From contig CAYNEI010000001.1 of NCBI GenBank assembly GCA_964396185.1, forward strand, positions 1 to 64,000: DNA of 64,000 nt, given 5' to 3'. The position numbers and the translations under genes are program-made. Below are positions 57,608-64,000 of the stretch, piece by piece. The notes beneath the pieces are model-generated. The model was not told the origin of the DNA, made no database searches, and was given only the letters and a program-made list of their open reading frames with translations. This DNA comes from CAYNEI01 sp964396185 (GTDB taxonomy: Archaea > Thermoplasmatota > SW-10-69-26). Position 1 is the first letter of the stretch, and each line of letters starts with the position of its first letter.

Positions 57608-58159
57608 TCAAGCGCCCCGGGAGCGGCCCTCCACCAAGGCGGTGGCCACCAGGTGCGCGATGCGCAGCGGCTCGGGGGTGCGCCCGCGCACGGTCTGGAT
57701 GCGCAGCAGCTCCTCGATCGTGTCCAGCTCGCCGCCGGCGCGGCGGACATGGACACAGCCGGTGCCCAGCTCGATGGGCTCGATGGGCTGGTTGGTGAGC
57801 AGCCGGTAGCGCTCAGCGGCGTCGTCGAAGTGCTCGAGGAGTGCCGCGCGCACGGCGGCATCGTCGGGTGGATCGCGGATGACCGCGATGACCGGGAGGC
57901 CAAGCGCGTCGTGGATGGCGTCGAGGTCGAGGACGTTGAAGCCGCCGAGCGCGCCGCCGTCGAAGGCGATGGCGTGCACGGTCTCGAGCATCGGTCGCCC
58001 GTCGAGCAGCTCCAGGATGGTCTCGGTGGCATCCCGGCCGTCCACGGTGACTTTGTCGGTGAGCACGGCCTCGACGTAGCCGCCGCCCCTCGTCATCACG
58101 CCAGCGATGGGCGTGGTGGCCTGCTCGAAGGTGAAGGGCCCATCGTCGAAGCCGAGCAT
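57608..58159 (-). CDS. DUF99 protein, endonuclease V-related
   Basis: 183 residues. The start LGFDDGPFTF holds the first conserved Asp pair, followed by TPIAGVMTRGGGYVEAVLTDKVTVDGRDATETI and FDGGALGGFNVLDLDAIHDALGLPVIAVIRDPP, the DUF99 signature. The fold is related to endonuclease V, but DUF99 proteins keep only part of the active site; their function is unknown, and they are almost confined to archaea. It begins 22 bases after the stop of the CinA-like gene on the same strand. Confidence 0.9.
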   Translation of the reverse strand: MLGFDDGPFTFEQATTPIAGVMTRGGGYVEAVLTDKVTVDGRDATETILELLDGRPMLETVHAIAFDGGALGGFNVLDLDAIHDALGLPVIAVIRDPPDDAAVRAALLEHFDDAAERYRLLTNQPIEPIELGTGCVHVRRAGGELDTIEELLRIQTVRGRTPEPLRIAHLVATALVEGRSRGA

Positions 58160-58181
58160 GCGCGCCTCTGGCTTCGTGGGC

Positions 58182-58955
58182 TCACCCCGGGGCCAGCTCG
58201 ATCTCGCCCAGCCAGGCTCTCAACTGCTCGCCAGCCGCTTGCACGTCCTCGGCTTGGCCGGTCAAGCGCACGATCACGCGTTTCTCCCCGTGCTGGGGAT
58301 ACGAGCCGATCTCGACCTCGGGGAAGGCCTCGGCGAGCTCTTCGAGGGTCGAAGAGACGGGTGCTTCGAAGGTGGCCAGGTGGATCTCCTCCACGCTCCG
58401 GGCTTGACCCACGGGGATGAGCTCGCCCTCGAGCAGGTGGGCGAAGACGCTTTGCAGCTCGGTGGGTGGCCCGGGGAGCACGTAAAGGGTGTCGGCTGGG
58501 CCCGGGTCGGGCACCGTGTGCACCGAGCCAGGTGCAGCACCCTCCGCGTTGGGGATCACGATGCCGCCTTTCGGGATCCTGGCCATGCGCCAGGCGCCGT
58601 CGTCCACCTCGTCGGTGTCCAGGTAGCCTGCCTGCTTGCCGTAGCGGTAGATGCGGCGGATCTGGTCGCGGGCCTTCTGGGGCGTCTCGAGTGGCCGGTG
58701 CAGGAAGCTGGCCACGGCCTCGATGGTAAGATCGTCCTGGGTGGGGCCCAGCCCGCCGCACACGAAGAGCAGCTCGGCGCGCTCACCTGCCTCCTGGAGG
58801 CCAGCCACGATCTCCTCGATGGTGTCGGGCACGATGGTGATGCGCACCACGCGGTGGCCCAACTCGCGGAGCTGGCCGGCCAGGAACGGGCCGTTGGCAT
58901 CCTGGGTGTAGCCGGAGAGCAGCTCGTTGCCGACGACGACCATGGCCGCGCGCAC
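58182..58955 (-). CDS. CinA-like molybdopterin-binding domain protein
   Basis: 257 residues. The N-terminal domain (1-170) is of the MoCF/CinA type: MVVVGNELLSGYTQDANGPFLAGQL, VCGGLGPTQDDLTIEAVA, and LPGPPTEL. Bacterial CinA carries in addition a nicotinamide nucleotide deamidase domain, which is absent here; the archaeal short form has only a small C-terminal alpha/beta domain (KRVIVRLTGQAEDV). Pyrophosphatase activity on nucleotide adducts (COG1058) is known for the domain. GTG 58955 is the furthest start; ATG 58943 is in frame. It is divergent from the acyl-CoA ligase gene, with about 90 bases between. Confidence 0.87.
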   Translation of the reverse strand: MRAAMVVVGNELLSGYTQDANGPFLAGQLRELGHRVVRITIVPDTIEEIVAGLQEAGERAELLFVCGGLGPTQDDLTIEAVASFLHRPLETPQKARDQIRRIYRYGKQAGYLDTDEVDDGAWRMARIPKGGIVIPNAEGAAPGSVHTVPDPGPADTLYVLPGPPTELQSVFAHLLEGELIPVGQARSVEEIHLATFEAPVSSTLEELAEAFPEVEIGSYPQHGEKRVIVRLTGQAEDVQAAGEQLRAWLGEIELAPG

Positions 58956-59045
58956 GGGTGGTGCAGGGGCGGGGGGGGACCTATGCTCTTCGCCTGCGTA
59001 GCTTTATCAACCCACAACCTGCTTGGACGCTCCCTGGGTGGTCCT

Positions 59046-60872
59046 GTGGCGAAACACTCCCTCGTCGATCTCTTCCAAGACTCTGCGCGAGCTCACGGCC
59101 AGACGCCCGCCATGCGCTACAAGCGCCAGGGCACCTGGCACACCGTGACCTACGACGGCATGAAGCGGTTCGTCGAGGATCTGGCCGGCGGGTTGATCAG
59201 CCTCGGGCTAGAACCCGGAGAGCGCGTGGGCATCTACTCGGCCAACACCCCGGAGTGGATCATCACCGACTACGCCGCGCTGCACTGCGCTGCCGTCACA
59301 GCCCCGGTCTACGACACCCTCACGGTGGACCAGGCCGCCTACATCCTCAACGACGCCGAGGCCAAGGTCGTGTTCGTTGAGAACGAGGAGAAGCTCGAGG
59401 GCGTGCTCTCCAAGGCCAGCGAGCTCGAGCACCTGGAGCACATCGTCGTCATGGGCCCCGTGCCCGAGGGTTACGAGGCCAAGGACAACATCCTGGGCAT
59501 GGATGCCCTCTACACCCGGGGACGCACCTACCTCGAGGAGCTCCCGGATCTGCTCCAAGACCGCGTCGATTCCATCGGCCCGAACGATCTGGCTTCGCTG
59601 GTCTACACGAGCGGCACCACCGGCAACCCCAAGGGTGTCATGCTCACCCACAAGAACTTCGCCTCCAACGTCGAGGCGACCCTGCAGGGCCTGCCTATCG
59701 CCGAGGAGACCCACTTGGCCTTCCTGCCGCTTTGCCACTCGTTCGCGCGCACCGGAGACCAGTTCGTACCCTACTCCTCAGGCTCCACAGTCTGCTTCGC
59801 CGAGGGCCTGGATGACCTGGCCAAGAACATGCAAGAGGTCCACCCCACCGTGATGCTCTCGGTCCCTCGCCTCTACGAGAAGATGTACGCCAAGATCAAG
59901 CAGAGCGTGGACGAGGGCAGCGCGCTCAAGCAGAAGATCTTCAACTGGTCCATCGAGGTGGGCCGCGAGGTGGCCCACAAGAAGGCCGACGGCGAGGACA
60001 TCGGTGCTGGGCTCAGCTTCAAGCACAAGCTTGCCAGCAAGCTCGTGTTCGACAAGCTCAAGGAGACCACCGGCGGCAAGCTCAAGTTCTTCGTCAGCGG
60101 CGGGGCCGCGCTGAGCCCCGAGATCATGGAGTTCTTCGCGTCTGCTGATCTGTGGATCATGCAGGGCTACGGGCTCACCGAGACCAGCCCCGTGCTCACC
60201 GCCAACAACCCAGACGACTACCGGTTCGGCTCCGTGGGCAAGGCGATCCCTGGTGTCGAGATCCGCATCGACGAGGAGGTCTGGGATGGAAGCGAGGGCG
60301 AGGGCGAGATCCAAGCCCGAGGCCCGAACATCACGCAAGGCTACTACAAATTGCCCGAAGAGACCGAGGCGCTGTTCACCGAGGACGGCTGGCTGCGCAC
60401 GGGGGATGTGGGCCGGCTGGACGAGGATGGCTTCCTGTTCATCACGGACCGGCTCAAGCAGATCTTCAAAACCGCCTACGGCAAGTACATCGTGCCCAAC
60501 AAGCTCGAAACCCTGCTCACCGACCAGCCCCACATCGCCCAAGCCGTCATCATCGGCGAGGACCGCAAGTACGTGGGCGCGCTCGTCGTGCCGGACTTCG
60601 AGCGCCTGGAACCCTGGGCCACCGAACAGGGCCTCAGCTTCGAGACGCGCGAGGATCTCGTGGCACTCGACGACGTTCACGAGCTCATCTGGGGCGAGGT
60701 GGAGAGGGTCAACGAGGAGTTGGCGCGCTACGAGCAGATCAAGCGCATCGAGCTGCTCCACCGGGAGCTCGACCAGGAGAACGACGAGCTCACGCCCACC
60801 CTCAAGGTCAAGATGCGCGTGGTCGAGGACAACTGGGCCGACGAGATCGAGGCGCTCTACCCTGATGCTTGA
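59046..60872 (+). CDS. fadD: Long-chain acyl-CoA ligase (AMP-forming)
   Basis: 608 residues of the adenylate-forming superfamily. Motifs in order: VYTSGTTGNPKGVMLTHKN (P-loop), HSFARTGDQF, MQGYGLTETSPVLTANN, TGDVGRLDEDGFLFITDRLKQIFKTAYGKYI and the C-terminal lid VPNKLETLL. It activates fatty acids with ATP and CoA; length and the FKTAYGKYI motif resemble the long-chain (ACSL/FAA-type) group. The frame is open to 58107 as a shadow of the divergent gene; GTG 59046 begins the family sequence, and a TATA element (GCTTTATCAA, 59001-59010) lies about 41 bases upstream. A small hairpin GCGAGC-TCAA-GCTCGC at 60885-60900 may end transcription. Confidence 0.93.
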   Translation: MAKHSLVDLFQDSARAHGQTPAMRYKRQGTWHTVTYDGMKRFVEDLAGGLISLGLEPGERVGIYSANTPEWIITDYAALHCAAVTAPVYDTLTVDQAAYILNDAEAKVVFVENEEKLEGVLSKASELEHLEHIVVMGPVPEGYEAKDNILGMDALYTRGRTYLEELPDLLQDRVDSIGPNDLASLVYTSGTTGNPKGVMLTHKNFASNVEATLQGLPIAEETHLAFLPLCHSFARTGDQFVPYSSGSTVCFAEGLDDLAKNMQEVHPTVMLSVPRLYEKMYAKIKQSVDEGSALKQKIFNWSIEVGREVAHKKADGEDIGAGLSFKHKLASKLVFDKLKETTGGKLKFFVSGGAALSPEIMEFFASADLWIMQGYGLTETSPVLTANNPDDYRFGSVGKAIPGVEIRIDEEVWDGSEGEGEIQARGPNITQGYYKLPEETEALFTEDGWLRTGDVGRLDEDGFLFITDRLKQIFKTAYGKYIVPNKLETLLTDQPHIAQAVIIGEDRKYVGALVVPDFERLEPWATEQGLSFETREDLVALDDVHELIWGEVERVNEELARYEQIKRIELLHRELDQENDELTPTLKVKMRVVEDNWADEIEALYPDA

Positions 60873-61337
60873 GCGAGGCTGAGCGAGCTCAAGCTCGCCT
60901 CTGGGCAGGCGCGCAAATCCGATGATAGGCCATAGTCTGCAGGCGCTTCGCTACTCCGTGTGGGCAACCATCCTCGCGCCATCCTGGGAGATGCCCTCAA
61001 CCCATGTGGTTGCGTCCGAACCTCCTAACCCAGACCAAGGTCTTCGAGGCGGCCGAGAGTCCGCGGAATCCCTGGTTCATCGACCGTGTGGAACCGCGCA
61101 CCGAGCGACGGAGCCTAAGCATCTGGGTGCGCTGCAGGTTAGTACGTCCTTACCTAACGGGTGTGCACTGACAGACATAAGCCCTTGACCGAGAACCCTT
61201 CCACCGAGCTCAACTGAGCGACGTTCCCTCCTGGTAGGCAACCCTCACTTCCACTGGTAGTAGTAGTTTTCAGTCAAGACCACATGAGACCAAAGGGAGC
61301 CGATAGGCTTAACCCTCGACAACCTATTCGGGATTCC
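60873..61337. other. AT-richer gap with a transposase remnant and a promoter
   Basis: 465 bases. Left: the hairpin at 60885-60900. Middle: a transposase-like fragment (61004-61132). Right: bases 61133-61300 look non-coding, less GC-rich, with GTAGTAGTAG near 61256-61267. The TATA box of the cysteine-rich gene is AGGCTTAACC at 61307-61316. Confidence 0.6.
61004..61132 (+). mobile_element. Remnant of an ISL3-like transposase N-terminus
   Basis: From ATG 61004 the frame reads LLTQTKVFEAAESPRNPWFID, then RVEPRTERRSLSIWVRC, where it loses similarity near 61131. ISL3-family transposases begin with a similar string: a short Leu-rich start, FEAALGL, PW-(I/V)-x-x-V, then charged residues and LxI-x-(V/I) before the first CPxC zinc finger. 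Here the zinc finger and everything after it are missing. The frame continues with unrelated codons to a TGA. I see no terminal inverted repeats. The match is from memory of the family and is tentative. Confidence 0.4.
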
Positions 61338-62033
61338 ATGGGAGAAGGGGCCCCTCAAGGTCGTCAGTTTTCGATTATGCTCGTGTTTGGACTCATCTCA
61401 GGATTCTTGGTCGCCGCAGCTCCGACTTCCGCTGAGGTCGTGGAGGAGTGCGACGAACAAATTGGGCTCATCATTACACCCATATCCGATGACTGCGCCG
61501 TGGCCGCATGCCAGGATCGACCCGGGATCGCGACACCGACAGCGACCGATGCCTGTTATATAGGAGTATGTAACGACCCCATCGGAGTGTTCACCCCCGG
61601 AAATTGTATGACGACACAGTGTGAGCATGGAGGATTGGGCTACAGCGTACAACAGCATGATGGGTCCGATGATGGCCTCGATGTATGTGTGGCCACTCGC
61701 TGTTCCGACGGCTGGACCGGCATCGTCCTCGTAAGCGAGGTGCAAAGATACGACGCACTCTGCTTCTTCGTCTACACCTGCGATTGGGGAGAGACTGTTG
61801 ACAGCTTCGCTGTTAAATATCGTTATGAAGCCACCAACCCACCCGGCACTTCCGAAGGTGAAACTCCCTGCACTCCACCCCCAGAGAACAAGGAACCCAT
61901 CGACGAAGCACTCGAATTCATCAACGAGGGCGGCTGCTACGATCCACCGGTACTTGGGACATACTGCTCTGACACGGGAGTCCCCGTGTTTTGGCTCATC
62001 GAGACAGTGAAAGAATGGGCTGGGCAATCGTGA
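61338..62033 (+). CDS. Secreted cysteine-rich repeat protein
   Basis: 231 residues with a signal peptide (FSIMLVFGLISGFLVAAAPTSA). The mature protein has 14 cysteines. Ten of them form five pairs spaced CxxxxC (or Cx5C): 53/58, 73/78, 90/95, 117/122 and 142/148, each followed a few residues later by a Gly or hydrophobic turn (QDRPGIATP, NDPIGVFTP, EHGGLGYSV, SDGWTGIVL). So the first 120 mature residues are tandem modules of about 20-25 residues, probably disulfide-stapled. No family is recognised. Codon use is much less GC-rich (ATA, TTA, TGT present) than in the rest of the window, so this gene is probably imported. ATG 61338 is 28 bases after a TATA box; ATG 61284 would place the box inside the gene. 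Confidence 0.75.
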   Translation: MGEGAPQGRQFSIMLVFGLISGFLVAAAPTSAEVVEECDEQIGLIITPISDDCAVAACQDRPGIATPTATDACYIGVCNDPIGVFTPGNCMTTQCEHGGLGYSVQQHDGSDDGLDVCVATRCSDGWTGIVLVSEVQRYDALCFFVYTCDWGETVDSFAVKYRYEATNPPGTSEGETPCTPPPENKEPIDEALEFINEGGCYDPPVLGTYCSDTGVPVFWLIETVKEWAGQS

Positions 62034-62137
62034 GCCATCTAGCTTCGCCCGTACACCATCCTGGGGGCAAGAGAGCTGGAGGTCCCGGTCGCTCGGTGAA
62101 CAGGGGCCCTGCCTCACGAGAGTCAGCGGGATCCTGA

Positions 62138-63555
62138 CACCCAGGCGGCGGCGCCTTCGAGGACAACTCCGGCAAGGACTGCAACCTGATCACGCCTGAG
62201 GCCCTCAAGGCCCACACGACGCTCAGCGCCACCTACACCGACTCAGAGGTGAACGCAGCTTCGGCTACCTGGTCGAGGCCCACGACGTGGACATCTACAC
62301 GGTCCCCCTCGCGGACACCCAGCAAGGGGTCACCGGGATCATCGGCGATCTGATCCCTGACGACCTGCCCGAGCCCATCGCCGGCCTGATCGAGGCAGCC
62401 CAAGAGGCCCTCGAGGACGGCGCCAGCGATGTCGAGGAGCTCACCGACCCGCTCGTCGAGGAAGCAGACAAGGCCAGCTCGCGCGCTGGACCGACCAAGG
62501 CGGCCACCCCAGAGCCCAACGCGGCCGACGACAACAGCCTCACCATGTCGGCGCTCACGGATGGAACCCGTTGCGACGAGGTGCTGGGTCTGACCCCACC
62601 TGGCGGCGAGTCCAAGAGCTACTACAACCTCATGGACGTCCGCATCGTGCAAGACCCCACGTTCCGCCAAGCCAACTTCGACGGCGTGACGGTCAACGCC
62701 CTCAAGGACCCCACCGCGCTGGACGGCGACGGCCTGCCGGCCGAGAGCGACGAGCAGAGCCACAACCCATGGCACCCCGGCGCGTACAAGTTCGACGGGC
62801 TGCTCAACGTCTTCCTGGACGGCAACAGCAACGGCCAGTTCGACGCCTGCCCGGTCGACCAGGGCGACGGCCCGAGCCCGGACCTCTGCGTGGCTGATCT
62901 CGACTACGACATGTACGAGGCCAGCGGCGCGATCGGTGACAGCGCCCGCGACAAGAACATGGACGACCCCACGGGGCTCTACTTCGTGCTCAAGGTCACC
63001 GGCCCCGTGGCGACCTACGACGTCGAGCGCTCAGGGGACCCCGATGAGACCCTGGCGGCTTCCGCGGACCGCACCGTCGTCATGAACGGCGATGGGCTCA
63101 ACTGCATCGTGGGCACCACCACGGGGCTGCTCGACCTTGCCCCCGGCGATCTCTTCCGGGAGCTCAACAGCTTGAGCCCCAGTGCAACCGACGAGGACGT
63201 CGCCGCCGATCTGTGCGGCGAGGACGCCGACGACGTGGCCCTGATCAAGGACGCGTTCGCGACCCAGAGCCAGGCCGGCGGCACCCTCAACGACGCCAAG
63301 AGCGGCAAGCTGGCCTCTGCAGTCGGCTTCGTGAAGACCGGCTCCAACGCGGCTGCGCTCAACAACGGCCCGGGCGACGGGCTCACCGTCACCGCGGTGC
63401 TCAGCATCCAGGACGGCGAGGTGCACTCGGACACGAGCGGGAACATCAACCTCGGCGACAACCCCGCCACGCTCGAGACGACCCTGTCCAACGGTGCTGA
63501 CGTCTACGTCTGGACCGACCACGAGCCCTTCGTGAGCACGGTCAGCGGGTCCTAA
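62138..63555 (+). pseudogene. 5'-truncated and frameshifted gene for a secreted protein
   Basis: An open frame of 422 codons runs from GTG 62287 to TAA 63555. It has no signal peptide, although its acidic Asp/Gly-rich sequence (DGDGLPAESDEQSHNPWHPGAYKF, FLDGNSNGQFDACPVD, with Ca-binding-like DGNSNGQFD) looks exported. Upstream in another frame (62138-62256) the sequence encodes GGAFEDNSGKDCNLITPEALKAHTTLSATYTDSEVN, and the downstream frame picks up as SFGYLVEAHDVDIYTVPLAD. One missing base near 62256 (AACGCAGC for AACGCCAGC) would join them. Left of 62138 there is a stop, then non-coding sequence of different composition. So the 5' end with the signal peptide is lost, and a frameshift is present. 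A sequencing error could explain the frameshift but not the missing 5' end. Confidence 0.7.
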
Positions 63556-63581
63556 GAAACGTGACGCGACTCGCAACCTCC

Positions 63582-63622
63582 TGGCCCGCGCGCCTCGCGC
63601 GCGGGCCAAGCTTCTTTTCTTA
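63582..63622 (+). terminator. Hairpin-plus-T-rich terminator
   Basis: TGGCCCGCGCG and CGCGCGGGCCA form a perfect 11-bp stem with a 5-base loop (63582-63608), followed by CTTCTTTTCTTAT. It lies 27 bases after the stop of the truncated gene. Confidence 0.75.
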
Positions 63623-63851
63623 TCCTGAGGACCAGGCAGCGGTAGCGCTGGCGAGTCAACCTCCGGCGCGCCGCACGCGCGCTGATTGCAGCGAAGCCGC
63701 GACCCGTCCCGGGTGCGCGCGCCACCGAGGTACCACCGCACCCGGTGTACCCGAAGCCTGGAACCCAACAACCACTAAATACCTCTTGCTCAATGTTTGT
63801 TTAACAGGCTGTTGTGGCTGTTCCAGCCGGCAGCGTGTGGAGGTTTGAAGC

Positions 63852-64000
63852 TTGAAGCGAGCACTCGTGATCCTTCTTGGAGCAACGATGGTGTTGGGGG
63901 TTCTTCCCTCGGCCATCGCTGAGCACAACGCCATCGGCGCGAAGGTAACTGCCGGGAACCCAGACCCTGTTCCCAGCGAGGAACCAGACATCCCCGACGC
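63852..64000 (+). CDS. N-terminal part of a secreted protein, cut by the window end
   Basis: The frame begins with TTG 63852 and runs off the window. It encodes KRALVILLGATMVLGVLPSA, a clear signal peptide, then IAEHNAIGAKVTAGNPDPVP and SEEPDIPD. GGAGG at 63839-63843 lies eight bases before the TTG. A TATA-like CACTAAATACC lies at 63773-63783, so this message would carry a leader of about 50 bases with a ribosome binding site. The gene follows the terminator of the truncated secreted-protein gene; whether the two are related cannot be told from what is visible. Confidence 0.7.
   Translation, partial: MKRALVILLGATMVLGVLPSAIAEHNAIGAKVTAGNPDPVPSEEPDIPD

Noticed and set aside
58107..59045. N-terminal extension of the acyl-CoA ligase frame
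   Set aside because: It is antisense to the CinA-like and DUF99 genes and precedes the TATA box at 59001-59010.

Overview
The window looks like the chromosome of a GC-rich archaeon, most probably euryarchaeal in the broad sense (Thermoplasmatota is my best guess from the gene mix, but no rRNA is present to prove it). The archaeal signature is direct: transcription factor B, archaeal phosphoglycerate mutase (ApgM), Cbf5 pseudouridine synthase, RNase P subunit Rpp21, diphthine synthase, a duplicated-type tRNA splicing endonuclease, a Trm5-like tRNA methyltransferase, DUF99, a split PurS/PurL/PurQ FGAM synthase, and a cupredoxin with a PGF-CTERM-type tail. Many genes have a TTTAA/TTTTATA-like TATA box centred about 27-33 bases before the start codon, which implies largely leaderless mRNAs. 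Shine-Dalgarno-like GGAGG motifs appear mainly in front of second genes of operons or of a few secreted proteins.

Layout. 1-16 kb: an acidic C-terminal fragment, a DUF92 membrane protein, a 1589-residue secreted subtilase fused to NosD-type beta-helices, apgM, tfb, a large RND-family exporter, a bactofilin-like protein, ychF, a secreted protein and dphB. 16-30 kb: DUF454, trm5, an AAA-type ATPase with a palindromic operator, tRNA-Thr(TGT), a secreted protein with pentapeptide repeats, the purS-purL-purQ-endA cluster, a 57-residue zinc ribbon, a DUF234 ATPase and pyruvate kinase. 30-39 kb: one giant 2368-residue surface protein translationally coupled to a membrane zinc-ribbon protein, then an orphan antitoxin-like gene and a second DUF234 ATPase. 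39-46 kb: a ThiS/SAMP-like protein, cbf5, two acyltransferases, a nucleotidyltransferase/HTH pair resembling a toxin-antitoxin system, an AI-2E-family permease, tmk and a membrane zinc-ribbon protein. 46-54 kb: cupredoxin, XPB-like helicase, RNase P Rpp21, two small proteins, tRNA-Thr(GGT) beside a cluster of large hairpins, a cation-exchanger-like protein, a secreted protein, an SDR and an FKBP-like lipoprotein. 54-56.7 kb: an accessory island with a complete AbiEi/AbiEii pair, a UPF0175 antitoxin with a truncated PIN toxin, a lone YgiT-type zinc protein and tRNA-Glu(TTC). 57-64 kb: lipoprotein, DUF99, CinA-like protein, acyl-CoA ligase, then an AT-richer scar holding an ISL3-like transposase remnant and a cysteine-rich secreted protein, a 5'-truncated frameshifted secreted-protein gene, and the start of one more secreted protein.

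Functionally the conserved genes serve translation and tRNA maturation, purine and dTMP synthesis and lower glycolysis. A second theme is the cell surface: at least nine genes encode exported or anchored proteins, several with long repeats. The third theme is accessory conflict or regulatory genes: three ATPases sharing an AAA/winged-helix/PD-(D/E)XK-like layout, two nucleotidyltransferase-antitoxin pairs and several broken or orphan antitoxin genes, placed singly between housekeeping genes and often carrying their own inverted-repeat operators.
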